Notes: a model not told the origin generated them from the letters alone. Positions 26,212-33,417 are shown, counted from the first letter of the stretch. The stretch is DNA of 38,119 nt from Bacillus andreraoultii (GCF_001244735.1 NZ_LN868936.1:227166-265284); one strand, 5' to 3'. A program made the numbers and translations.

Positions 26212-26370
26212 CTTTGATTCTAAAAGTGAAATTCGAATTCGCTTATATGAATAACACAATTGACAAGCCTCGTATGAATGGACTTGTCCGTTTTTTGTTG
26301 TGTGATTGGCTTAGGTTTACGATTTTTATAGAGGGTAAATGACCTTTTCAATTCGATTGGCCATAAGTTT
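26212..26370. repeat. Leader of repeat element 4
   Basis: It matches the leader at 5825-5980 over most of its length, including AAAAGTGAAATTCGAATTCG, ATATGAATAACACAA and CTTGTCCGTTTTTTGTTG. Here the stem GACAAG (26252-26257) and CTTGTC, followed by CG and six T, is intact, which makes a terminator-like hairpin reading left to right. Confidence 0.78.
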
Positions 26371-27049
26371 GGCGTTCTACCGGATCTAGAGGACCTTTTC
26401 TTCCCTTTTCGCATCGATTCGGGCGTCTAGAACTCTTCTAGAGGACCTTTTCAAGCTTTTTCACCACAATTCGGGCATCTACAACTCTTCTAGATGACCT
26501 TTTCAACCTTTTTCACCGCAATTCGGGCGTCTACAACTCTTCTAGAGGACCTTTTCATGCCTTTTTACCACGTTTCGGGCGTCTAGAACCATTCTAGAGG
26601 ACCTTTTCATGCTTTTTTACCACGTTTCGGGCGTCTACAACTCTTCTAGATGACCTTTTCAACCTTTTTCACCGCAATTCGGGCGTCTACAACTCTTCTA
26701 GAGGACCTTTTCAACCTTTTTTACCACGTTTCGGGCGTCTACAACTCTTCTAGAGGACCTTTTCAACCTTTTTCACCGCAATTCGGGCGTCTACAACCGC
26801 TCTAGAGGACCTTTTCAACCTTTTTCACCGCAATTCGGGCGTCTAGAACCATTCTAGATGACCTTTTCATGCTTTTTTACCACGTTTCGGGCGTCTACAA
26901 CTCTTCTAGATGACCTTTTCAACCTTTTTCACCGCGTTTCGGGCGTCTAGAACCATTCTAGAGGACCTTTTTAAGCCTTTTTACCCTAAATCGGGCGTCT
27001 ACAACCGCTCTTCGTAACCTCCCCCCCTTTTTTCATCAGAAATCGGGCA
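26371..27049. repeat. Array 4 of 52-bp tandem repeats (13 units)
   Basis: After a first core at 26376, cores lie at 26426, 26478, 26530, 26582, 26634, 26686, 26738, 26790, 26842, 26894, 26946, 26998 and 27050: every step from 26426 is exactly 52 bp. Consensus is CGGGCGTCTAGAAC(T/C)(C/A)TTCTAGA, GGACCTTTTCAACC, then TTTTTCACCGCAATT or TTTTTTACCACGTTT. The core TCTAGAA-n3-TTCTAGA is a 7-bp dyad; about half the units carry G to C (TCTACAA), which breaks one pair. Two alternating 3' variants show block-wise duplication. Confidence 0.93.
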
Positions 27050-27163
27050 TCTACACTAGTGCAACGTCCTTTTTTCGGCTGCGATATAATGTTACCCAAG
27101 CCTTCCTTGTGCTCTTATACGTATAGGAAAGTAGAAATTAAAAAATTTATACTTTCCTAATAC
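27050..27163. repeat. Trailer of repeat element 4
   Basis: It starts TCTACACTAGTGCAACGTC like the trailer at 6090, continues with TTTTTTCGGCTGCGATATAATG, a CCTTCCTTGTGC block, and closes with ATAGGAAAGTA (27123-27133) pairing with TACTTTCCTAA (27150-27160). It is about 95 bp shorter than the 6090 copy because one internal segment is absent. It ends about 40 bp beyond the moaC stop codon. Confidence 0.78.
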
Positions 27164-27166
27164 CCC

Positions 27167-27192
27167 AAAAAAACCGCTCCTATTAGGAACGG
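27167..27192 (-). terminator. moaC terminator
   Basis: On the minus strand CCGTTCC-taata-GGAGCGG (7 bp with one G-U pair) is followed by seven T, 10 bp after the moaC stop codon. Confidence 0.8.
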
Positions 27193-27202
27193 ATTCCCCA
27201 GA

Positions 27203-27706
27203 TTACAAGTGAACCTCTCTTACAAAGTCTCCACTTTTCCCACCGCTTTTTTCCAATAAATATGTAGGACCAATTACCATCGCTTTATCAACCGCTTTAC
27301 ACATGTCGTAAATTGTGAGAGCGGTAACAGATGCAGCAGTGAGTGCCTCCATTTCTACCCCTGTACTTCCAACTGTTTTTACTTCTGCTTGAATAACTAA
27401 TTTATATTGGCCTTCTTCTAATGTTTCCCATTCAAAAGAAAGGTCAACACCTGTAATAGGAATAGGATGGCACATCGGTATAATGGTAGAAGTTTGTTTT
27501 GCTCCCATAATCCCTGCTACTTGTGCAACCGCTAATACATCTCCCTTTTTGTTTTTCATTTCTGTAATATTTTCGTACACTTCATCACTCATTGTAATAC
27601 TTGAGATTGCGACTGCTCTTCTAGATGTTTTTCCTTTATCTGATATATCGACCATTTTTGCTCGACCATGTTCATTAAAATGTGTAAACTCAGCCAAATT
27701 ATTCAC
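27203..27706 (-). CDS. moaC: Cyclic pyranopterin monophosphate synthase MoaC
   Basis: Converts 3',8-cyclo-GTP to cyclic pyranopterin monophosphate, the step after MoaA. The 167-residue protein has [19 protein letters not shown] at its N-terminus, [28 protein letters not shown] and [10 protein letters not shown] with the active-site Asp and Lys. GTG at 27706 gives the longest product; TTG three codons later would start MAEFTHF, closer to relatives, with AGGTG 6 bases before it. It is separate from, and convergent with, modB across the long repeat element. Confidence 0.93.
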   Translation of the reverse strand: MNNLAEFTHFNEHGRAKMVDISDKGKTSRRAVAISSITMSDEVYENITEMKNKKGDVLAVAQVAGIMGAKQTSTIIPMCHPIPITGVDLSFEWETLEEGQYKLVIQAEVKTVGSTGVEMEALTAASVTALTIYDMCKAVDKAMVIGPTYLLEKSGGKSGDFVREVHL

Positions 27707-27904
27707 CTATCTCCCCTGTAATTTCACTATTTAATTTTATATGATAGGAATGGTGATTTCAAATTAGCAAATTAATTACAACACCACGCTACCGCTGCCT
27801 CCACTTTTAAATTATCTATTAAATGTATGGGGTTAGAAATCGCCCGCGATACTGTTTTCCCTATGCTTAGGTAAGAAGTGTTGAAGCATCTATACTTTCC
27901 TTTA
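27707..27904. other. Intergenic stretch upstream of moaC
   Basis: No gene is seen. It holds the moaC promoter region and, at about 27846-27900, a weak echo of the repeat-element trailer (GCGATACTG, CTATGCTTAGG, CTATACTTTCC). No Fnr box was recognised. Confidence 0.4.
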
Positions 27905-27940
27905 GAAAAAAACAACCTATAGGTTATATCCCTATAGGCT
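27905..27940 (-). terminator. Terminator after the HMA protein gene
   Basis: Two copies of the self-complementary CCTATAGG (27916-27923, 27931-27938) form a stem that extends to AGCCTATAGG/CCTATAGGTT, followed by a run of seven or more T on the minus strand. Confidence 0.75.
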
Positions 27941-27949
27941 CCACGTCCA

Positions 27950-28171
27950 TTACATCGTTTTTACATTTTTTACTTCATAGCCGAGTTTTTCAATTTTTTG
28001 TTTTAATTGATCGGCACTCACTTTTGTTTCATCAAATTCTACTTTTGCTTTACTTGTGTTAAAAAGAACTTTTGCTTTTTCTACGCCTTCTGTTTTTCCT
28101 AAAGTACCTTCTATTTTTTTCATACATGTCGGACACGTTAATGTTTCTAATTGCATAACCGCTTTACTCAT
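27950..28171 (-). CDS. Small HMA-domain metal-binding protein (CopZ-like)
   Basis: A 73-residue protein made of a single heavy-metal-associated domain of ferredoxin-like fold. The metal site is LTCPTCMKKIE (Cys13 and Cys16), with Thr-Cys-Pro-Thr-Cys instead of the usual G-M-x-C-x-x-C of copper chaperones. GGAGG lies 8 bases before the ATG. It lies 103 bp downstream of a P-type ATPase that lacks its own HMA domain, so it may act as that pump's detached metal donor. It has its own TTGA-N6-TCAA box and -10. Confidence 0.85.
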   Translation of the reverse strand: MSKAVMQLETLTCPTCMKKIEGTLGKTEGVEKAKVLFNTSKAKVEFDETKVSADQLKQKIEKLGYEVKNVKTM

Positions 28172-28229
28172 GTTTTCTTCCTCCTTTGTTTTTCTATCTT
28201 TAGTTTAAATGATTTTTCTAGTTATTTAA

Positions 28230-28243
28230 TTGACGGGAATCAA
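28230..28243 (-). promoter_or_regulatory. FNR-type box (TTGA-N6-TCAA) before the HMA gene
   Basis: TTGACGGGAATCAA lies between the ATPase and HMA genes. Its centre (28236.5) is exactly 32 bp from the centre of TAAACT (28202-28207, minus strand), which places it at about -41.5. Confidence 0.75.
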
Positions 28244-28273
28244 GTTTCGTTCTTTACATCGTAAGTTTCTCTA

Positions 28274-30190
28274 TTACATCGCTAGTTTTTCTTTTAAATG
28301 TTGATTTGTTGTTGCGACTAGACTGGCAATCTTTGTTTTAAAACCAATTAATCGCATCGCATTTAAAATAACAACCAACACACTACCTTCATGAATAAAC
28401 ATGCCACCTGCTAAATGGACTTGACCAGCTAAGACCCCGATTAATAAGATGACGACAACCGCTAATGCAATGAAAATATTTTGTCGCATGTTTCCAATTG
28501 TCGCTTTTGATAGTGCAAATGCATGAGCATATTGAGATAATCTATCTGCCATTAATACGACATCGGCAGTTTCCATCGATACATCCGTTCCACCTTCACC
28601 CATGGCTAGACCAATATCTGCAGTCGCAATTGCCGGTGCATCGTTAATTCCATCGCCAGCCATCGCAACAACCGCTCCCTCAGCTTTCAACTTTTTAACA
28701 TATTCTACCTTTTCATTTGGTAAGAGTTCTGCATGAAATTCATCAATACCTAATTGATTTGCTACTGCTTCTGCGGTATGGCGATTGTCTCCTGTTAACA
28801 TGACGATTCGTTTTACGCCACGTTCACGCATATCTTGTAACGCCACTTTCGCATCATCACGGATTTGGTCAGCAATTGAAATGATTGCTGCAAGTTCTCC
28901 ATTCAGAGCGACAAAGATTGCTGTATTCCCTTCTTTTTCCCGATCTATCGCATACCGTTCCGCTTCGTTATTTATTTGAATACCCATAGCTCTCATTAAC
29001 TTTCGATTCCCTGCAACAATGGAATCTTGATCTACTTTTGCTGTAATACCATTTCCTTTAATTGCTTCACTTTCATGAATTGTATAGTTAGTTAAATCAA
29101 TCCCTTCATTTTCCGCCTCTTTTACAATTGTCCGGCCTAAATGATGCTCCGAAATTGTTTCAGCCTTTGCAATTACTCCTAGTAAACGTTCATTTGAAAG
29201 TGAAGAGAAGTTATGAAAATCAGTGACTTCTGGTCTTCCTTTTGTAAGTGTCCCAGTTTTATCAAATACAAGTGTGTCAACTTTTGCAAAACGTTCCATA
29301 ATATCGCCGCCTTTAATAAGGACCCCATGTTTCGCTCCATTCCCAATACCAGCAACAGCTGAAACAGGTGCTCCGATGACAAGTGCTCCTGGACAAGCAA
29401 TGACAAGAAACGTAATCGCTAAATGTAGATCACGGGTGAAAATGTAAACGAATAACGATAAAATTACAACAGCTGGTGTGTATATGTTTGCAAACCGGTC
29501 GAGGAAACGTTCAGCCTTTGATTTTGATTCCTGTGCCTCTTCAACAAGTTCAATAATTTTCGCAAAGGTTGTATCCTCACCGACCTTTTCCGCAATGATT
29601 TCAATATACCCGTTATCGAGGATCGACCCGCTAAAAACTTTATCATCGATGGCTTTATTTACCGGAACAGATTCTCCTGTAATGGCTGCCTCATTTACTG
29701 ACGCTTGTCCTTTAACAATTACGCCATCGACTGGAATTTTCCCACCCGGAAGAACGACAAGACGATTTCCTTCCTCTACAAAATCAACATCAATATTCTC
29801 TCTCGTTCCATCTTTGTGAAGTAAAATTGCTTCTTGTGGTGCTAAATCGAAAAGTTCTTTTAAAGAAGACCGTGTTTTTTCTAATGTGCGCGCCTCTAAA
29901 TAGGCACCGAATAGGAAAAGAAATGTAACAACAGCAGATTCGACATATTCTTGTATAAAGAAGGCGCCAATAACAGCAATCGTAACGAGTAACTCGATAC
30001 TAAATGTTTTCATCATCATTGCTTGCCACGCTTTAATTCCAATCGGGACAATTGCAATTAGTGTGGCTGCAATAAGAAAACCACTTGTCCAAGCTTCAAA
30101 ATGCATTCCCTTCATGATTAATCCAGCTACAATAAGTATTCCTGAAAGAAGTGTTATATGATTTTTATGTTGATTAATGATACGGACCAT
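28274..30190 (-). CDS. Heavy-metal P1B-type ATPase without HMA domain, CPG motif
   Basis: Metal efflux ATPase of 638 residues, about the length of B. subtilis ZosA/PfeT. It has no N-terminal metal-binding domain. Visible motifs are TGES (actuator), [11 protein letters not shown] (phosphorylation), GDGINDAP, and HEGSVLVVILNAMRL in the last span, which resembles the P1B-4 (Co/Zn/Fe) class. The transport motif reads ACPGALVIGAPV, Cys-Pro-Gly instead of Cys-Pro-Cys or Ser-Pro-Cys, and the usual SEHP of the nucleotide domain is SEHH. Metal specificity therefore cannot be assigned. GGAGG-like purines (GGAGGGG) precede the ATG. It appears to be controlled by the Crp/Fnr regulator at 31628-32326. Confidence 0.85.
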   Translation of the reverse strand: MVRIINQHKNHITLLSGILIVAGLIMKGMHFEAWTSGFLIAATLIAIVPIGIKAWQAMMMKTFSIELLVTIAVIGAFFIQEYVESAVVTFLFLFGAYLEARTLEKTRSSLKELFDLAPQEAILLHKDGTRENIDVDFVEEGNRLVVLPGGKIPVDGVIVKGQASVNEAAITGESVPVNKAIDDKVFSGSILDNGYIEIIAEKVGEDTTFAKIIELVEEAQESKSKAERFLDRFANIYTPAVVILSLFVYIFTRDLHLAITFLVIACPGALVIGAPVSAVAGIGNGAKHGVLIKGGDIMERFAKVDTLVFDKTGTLTKGRPEVTDFHNFSSLSNERLLGVIAKAETISEHHLGRTIVKEAENEGIDLTNYTIHESEAIKGNGITAKVDQDSIVAGNRKLMRAMGIQINNEAERYAIDREKEGNTAIFVALNGELAAIISIADQIRDDAKVALQDMRERGVKRIVMLTGDNRHTAEAVANQLGIDEFHAELLPNEKVEYVKKLKAEGAVVAMAGDGINDAPAIATADIGLAMGEGGTDVSMETADVVLMADRLSQYAHAFALSKATIGNMRQNIFIALAVVVILLIGVLAGQVHLAGGMFIHEGSVLVVILNAMRLIGFKTKIASLVATTNQHLKEKLAM

Positions 30191-30259
30191 TTTTACCCCT
30201 CCATTTTTTATTTGTCTTACCTTGTGTCTTTATAATATAAAAAGTTGCGAAGAAAAGAA

Positions 30260-30273
30260 TTGACTACTATCAA
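30260..30273 (-). promoter_or_regulatory. FNR-type box before the metal ATPase gene
   Basis: TTGACTACTATCAA; its centre (30266.5) is 32 bp from the centre of TATTAT (30232-30237, minus strand), the likely -10. It lies between the divergent ATPase and aldolase genes, but the spacing fits the ATPase. Confidence 0.82.
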
Positions 30274-30377
30274 GTATGGAGAGATTCCTTTAGAACCTCT
30301 AAATTTTTATTTTAAAAATAATCTAAAATATGGGATAATTATTTCTACTATTACTAAACGTATAAGGGGTAGATACT

Positions 30378-31160
30378 TTGAAAAATAAACTAAAGGAAAA
30401 AATGATTCGTGGCGAGAAAACTTTAGGTACCTTTCACGCGATTGGAAGTGCCGCTGCTGTTGAATGTTTAGGTTTAGCCGAACTTGACTATGTCATCATC
30501 GATACCGAACACAGCCCTTTTCAAATAGAAAGTGTGCAATCTTATGTACGTTCAGCAAAATTAGTTGGCGTCACCCCACTTGTTCGGGTAAAAAACAGTG
30601 AGCGTCATTCCATTTTAAGTATGCTTGATATCGGTGCCATGGGGCTAATCATTCCGAACGTACAAACGGTTGAAGAAGTAAAAAAAATCATTCAACATGG
30701 GAAATATTATCCTACTGGAGAGCGAGGCATTGCGCCGACAAGTGGAAGCTCGTTCTGGTATACCGATTACGCGACTCAAGGGCTAGATCACTACTTTCAG
30801 ATGAGCAATAATGAAACTTTATTAATTCCTCAATGTGAAACGCGTGGATGCTTGGAAAATATTGAAGAAATTGTCTCACTTGAAGGAGTAGATGGGATTT
30901 TTGTAGGCCCGTACGATTTATCTGCTGCCTTAGGAAAACCAGGACAATTTGATGATTGTGAGGTTAAACGTGCGATTGAAAAGGTACTTCATACATGTAA
31001 AAAATTCGGTAAGTTTTCCTTTATTTACACTGGAGCAGAAGCGGATATAAAGAAAAACTTTGAACTCGGATTTAATTCAGTAACTTACAATATGGATGCA
31101 ATCATGTTAATAGAAGCATATAGAAGAATTGTAAACACCTATAAAGAACTTTCCCGATGA
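30378..31160 (+). CDS. HpcH/HpaI-family aldolase
   Basis: Divalent-metal-dependent class II aldolase of the HpcH/HpaI family, which cleaves 2-keto-3-deoxy acids into pyruvate and an aldehyde. The 260-residue TIM-barrel protein has DTEHSPF, PLVRVKN, LDIGAMGLIIPNVQT, a GERGIAP loop, PQCETRGCLENIEEI with the metal-binding Glu, and GIFVGPYDLSAALGKPGQ with the second metal-binding Asp. It starts at TTG (30378) with AAGGGGT upstream. Substrate is not known; a Nudix gene follows after 19 bp. Confidence 0.85.
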   Translation: MKNKLKEKMIRGEKTLGTFHAIGSAAAVECLGLAELDYVIIDTEHSPFQIESVQSYVRSAKLVGVTPLVRVKNSERHSILSMLDIGAMGLIIPNVQTVEEVKKIIQHGKYYPTGERGIAPTSGSSFWYTDYATQGLDHYFQMSNNETLLIPQCETRGCLENIEEIVSLEGVDGIFVGPYDLSAALGKPGQFDDCEVKRAIEKVLHTCKKFGKFSFIYTGAEADIKKNFELGFNSVTYNMDAIMLIEAYRRIVNTYKELSR

Positions 31161-31179
31161 TTGAAATGGAGGTAATCTC

Positions 31180-31572
31180 ATGGATATTTTATTCCCAGTT
31201 TCGATAAAAGGAGTTATTATACAAAACAAGCACATTTTACTTCTACAAAATGAACGAATGGAATGGGAACTACCCGGCGGAAGGTTAGAGAAACACGAAA
31301 CCCCAGAGGACTGTGTCATAAGAGAAGTTCAAGAGGAGCTAGGGCTAACATGTGTATTAGGAAAAATACTTAATACATGGGTCTATGAAGTTCTCCCAAA
31401 TAAGTTCGTATTTATTGTCACTTATTTATGTCATTTAGACAAAAATACAAATATTCGTATTAGTGAAGAACATCTAGAGTATCAATGGTTTTCCTTAAAA
31501 GATGTAGATAGGATAAACATGCCCCCAGGTTACAAACAATCTATACAAATTGCTTATCAAAACAGTCCTTAA
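31180..31572 (+). CDS. Nudix hydrolase
   Basis: A 130-residue pyrophosphohydrolase with a complete Nudix box, GGRLEKHETPEDCVIREVQEELGL (residues 37-60), which supplies the magnesium-binding glutamates. GGAGG precedes the ATG. It lies 19 bp after the aldolase gene, so the two are probably co-transcribed; substrate is unknown. Confidence 0.9.
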   Translation: MDILFPVSIKGVIIQNKHILLLQNERMEWELPGGRLEKHETPEDCVIREVQEELGLTCVLGKILNTWVYEVLPNKFVFIVTYLCHLDKNTNIRISEEHLEYQWFSLKDVDRINMPPGYKQSIQIAYQNSP

Positions 31573-31589
31573 GGTTACACTTAAGGACT
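31564..31589. terminator. Hairpin at the Nudix stop codon
   Basis: Perfect 10-bp arms AGTCCTTAAG and CTTAAGGACT with loop gttaca overlap the TAA stop. There is no T run, so it is a probable but weak terminator between the convergent Nudix and regulator genes. Confidence 0.6.
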
Positions 31590-31627
31590 GATTAATATAA
31601 CGACTTTCCAATTTACGTTTTAAAAAA

Positions 31628-32326
31628 TTAATCCGCATATAGCAAAAGCTCGTCAAGATCATTAATTTTGATTTGTCTTCTTGGTAGCTGCTCAATTAAT
31701 CCTCGTTTTTCAAGCTCCGTGAACTTTCTACTTATTGACTCTGGTGTCGTTCCTAAATAGGAGGCTAAATCTTTCTTTGCCATTGGTAATGTAATAATTG
31801 GGCTTTCCCCCGCATCCTTTTCGACACAATCTGCAAGAAACGAAATAATCCGCGATTCAACCTTTTCAATTGCCACTTGCATCGTTTGTTTTTCAGAATC
31901 TCTTAATCGCTCGGACATTTCTGAAATGATTTTCAATGCAATTTGCGGATGTTCAACCATATGTTTTTGGAGATCCGTTTGTTTGATTAAGCAAACCGAT
32001 GTATTGACAACCGCTTCTGCATAATTTTCATGCACTTCTCCAGGATGAAAAAGCGCCCATTCCCCTGTGAAATCACCGGGATTCAAGAACCGAACTAATT
32101 GCTCCTTTCCGGTATCTGATAAACGATACACACGAATTTTTCCACGGTTGACAATATATAACGTATCGTCTTCATCACCTGCATGGAATAACATTTCACC
32201 CTTCTTCAAGTCCATTGTTTTTGCTGACTTGGCAATTTCATCCATTTGCCCGTCCTCTAAATGGTTGAAGATTGGTACTAAACGTATACAAGCTGCATGG
32301 TGATGACAGGAATGTTGGTGATCCAT
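31628..32326 (-). CDS. Crp/Fnr regulator with N-terminal Cys/His cluster, likely metal or redox sensor
   Basis: A 232-residue Crp/Fnr protein, start at ATG 32326 (GGGGG 7 bases upstream; a second ATG at 32329 is too close). The N-terminus MDHQHSCHHHAAC has Cys7 and Cys13, with the x5 spacing of E. coli FNR Cys23/Cys29; Cys112 in NTSVCLIK falls where E. coli FNR has Cys122 (TSMVCEIP). The equivalent of Cys20 is missing and surrounded by His. The recognition helix TTPESISRKF has Glu196, Ser199, Arg200, the E-x-x-S-R of E. coli FNR, which predicts binding to TTGA-N6-TCAA. Three such boxes occur in this window, one before this gene. It may carry an iron-sulfur cluster or bind zinc or iron directly. 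Confidence 0.88.
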   Translation of the reverse strand: MDHQHSCHHHAACIRLVPIFNHLEDGQMDEIAKSAKTMDLKKGEMLFHAGDEDDTLYIVNRGKIRVYRLSDTGKEQLVRFLNPGDFTGEWALFHPGEVHENYAEAVVNTSVCLIKQTDLQKHMVEHPQIALKIISEMSERLRDSEKQTMQVAIEKVESRIISFLADCVEKDAGESPIITLPMAKKDLASYLGTTPESISRKFTELEKRGLIEQLPRRQIKINDLDELLLYAD

Positions 32327-32432
32327 CATTTTTCCCCCTTTTTCATTTATCCACGATTGTAGCGTAAGACACAACAAAAATGGAATCGACTTATTTACGT
32401 TTATTATATAACAAATCTCACGTATTAAAATT

Positions 32433-32446
32433 GACCGGTATCAAGA
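32433..32446 (-). promoter_or_regulatory. FNR-type box before its own regulator gene
   Basis: TTGACCGGTATCAA; its centre (32439.5) is 32 bp from the centre of a consensus -10, TATAAT (32405-32410, minus strand). This predicts autoregulation from -41.5. Confidence 0.82.
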
Positions 32447-32542
32447 TTCGTGTGGGTATGACGAACTATGAACTTTATCCTATTGTAAGCATCCACCCTC
32501 TATGATAACTTGTAAGTAGTTAAATGAATATTTTAACAAATC

Positions 32543-32617
32543 TACTAGGGGCGCCAGTTGGCTGAGAAGTACCCTTTGAACCTGATCTAGTTCGTACTAG
32601 CGTAGGGAAGTGGGTTA
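32543..32617 (+). ncRNA. TPP riboswitch (THI element)
   Basis: The conserved blocks appear in order: CTAGGGGCGCC, GGCTGAGAAGTACCC, the pyrimidine-sensing GAACCTGATCTAGTT and ACTAGCGTAGGGAAGTGG. It senses thiamine pyrophosphate and lies upstream of an intrinsic terminator and the thiamine genes, so it should cause early termination when TPP is high. Confidence 0.95.
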
Positions 32618-32654
32618 GCTAAATTACATTGCGTTACAATTTGTAATTTACAAG

Positions 32655-32687
32655 ACCGCTTTCCAATTCGGAAGGCGGTTTTTTTAT
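32655..32687 (+). terminator. Riboswitch-controlled terminator
   Basis: CCGCTTTCC (32656-32664), loop aattc, GGAAGGCGG (32670-32678) and a T run. The sequence between riboswitch and hairpin includes AAATTACA and TGTAATTT, possible antiterminator arms. Confidence 0.88.
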
Positions 32688-32739
32688 TAACCTACAATGT
32701 CAAATTCAGGTCTGGTCCCCAATTTAAGGAGGAATTCAA

Positions 32740-33417
32740 ATGAAAGAAAAATTTACTGACCGTTTGTACCGTAATGTCCAACCCATTTGGAGGAAAAACC
32801 ATGAACATCCATTCGTTACTGGAATTGGGGATGGAACATTAGAGAGAGGGAAGTTTATCCATTACATGAAGCAAGACTACGTATATTTAATCGAGTATGC
32901 GAAATTATTCGCAATCGGTGCACAAAAGGCAAATGATTTAGTAACAATGGAGAGATTTGCTAACATCCTCCACGATACACTTCATTTTGAGATGGAGTTA
33001 CATCGACAATACGCTGCTGAATTTGGAATAACTCGTGAAGAATTGGAAACGACAACGCCGACGCCAATGAACCTCGCTTATACAAGCTATATGCTAAAAG
33101 TGGCGGGAAACGGAACACTTGCTGAGCTCGTTGCCTGCTTATTGCCATGTGCTTGGGATTATTGGGAAATTGGGAAACTGCTTGAATTCAAGTACGGCGA
33201 GACTTTACGAGATAACCCATATCGGCAGTGGGTAGAAACATACTCTTCAGAAACGTTCGGGGAAGGCGCAAAATGGCTCATTCAATTGATGGATGAATTG
33301 GCAGATGGAAAAACAGATAGAGAATTAAATAGATTAGAAGAGCATTTCCAAGTTACTTCCAAATTCGAGTATTTATTTTGGGAAATGAACGACAAAAAAG
33401 AAGACTGGCCATTATAA
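32740..33417 (+). CDS. tenA: Aminopyrimidine aminohydrolase / thiaminase II TenA
   Basis: Cytosolic salvage enzyme that hydrolyses aminopyrimidine breakdown products of thiamine to HMP. The 225-residue all-helical protein has Asp46 in MKQDYVYL, the catalytic Cys137 in ACLLPCAWDYWEIG and Glu210 in FEYLFWEM, as in TenA. AAGGAGG lies 8 bases before the ATG. First gene of the riboswitch-controlled thi operon. Confidence 0.94.
   Translation: MKEKFTDRLYRNVQPIWRKNHEHPFVTGIGDGTLERGKFIHYMKQDYVYLIEYAKLFAIGAQKANDLVTMERFANILHDTLHFEMELHRQYAAEFGITREELETTTPTPMNLAYTSYMLKVAGNGTLAELVACLLPCAWDYWEIGKLLEFKYGETLRDNPYRQWVETYSSETFGEGAKWLIQLMDELADGKTDRELNRLEEHFQVTSKFEYLFWEMNDKKEDWPL

Noticed and set aside
26371-27049. 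Protein-coding tandem repeat
   Set aside because: The 52-bp period is not divisible by three, so the frame changes in each unit and stops occur quickly. Small frames such as 26220-26414 (minus) cross repeat sequence and have no ribosome site.
27841-27900. A fifth repeat element next to moaC
   Set aside because: Only short words (GCGATACTG, CTATACTTTCC) resemble the trailer; there are no 52-bp units and no leader, so it is at most a decayed remnant.
30225-30245. PerR box (TTATAATATAAAA) before the metal ATPase, as for B. subtilis ZosA/PfeT
   Set aside because: Only the left half matches TTATAAT-n-ATTATAA; the same bases are better explained as the -10 at the correct distance from the FNR-type box.
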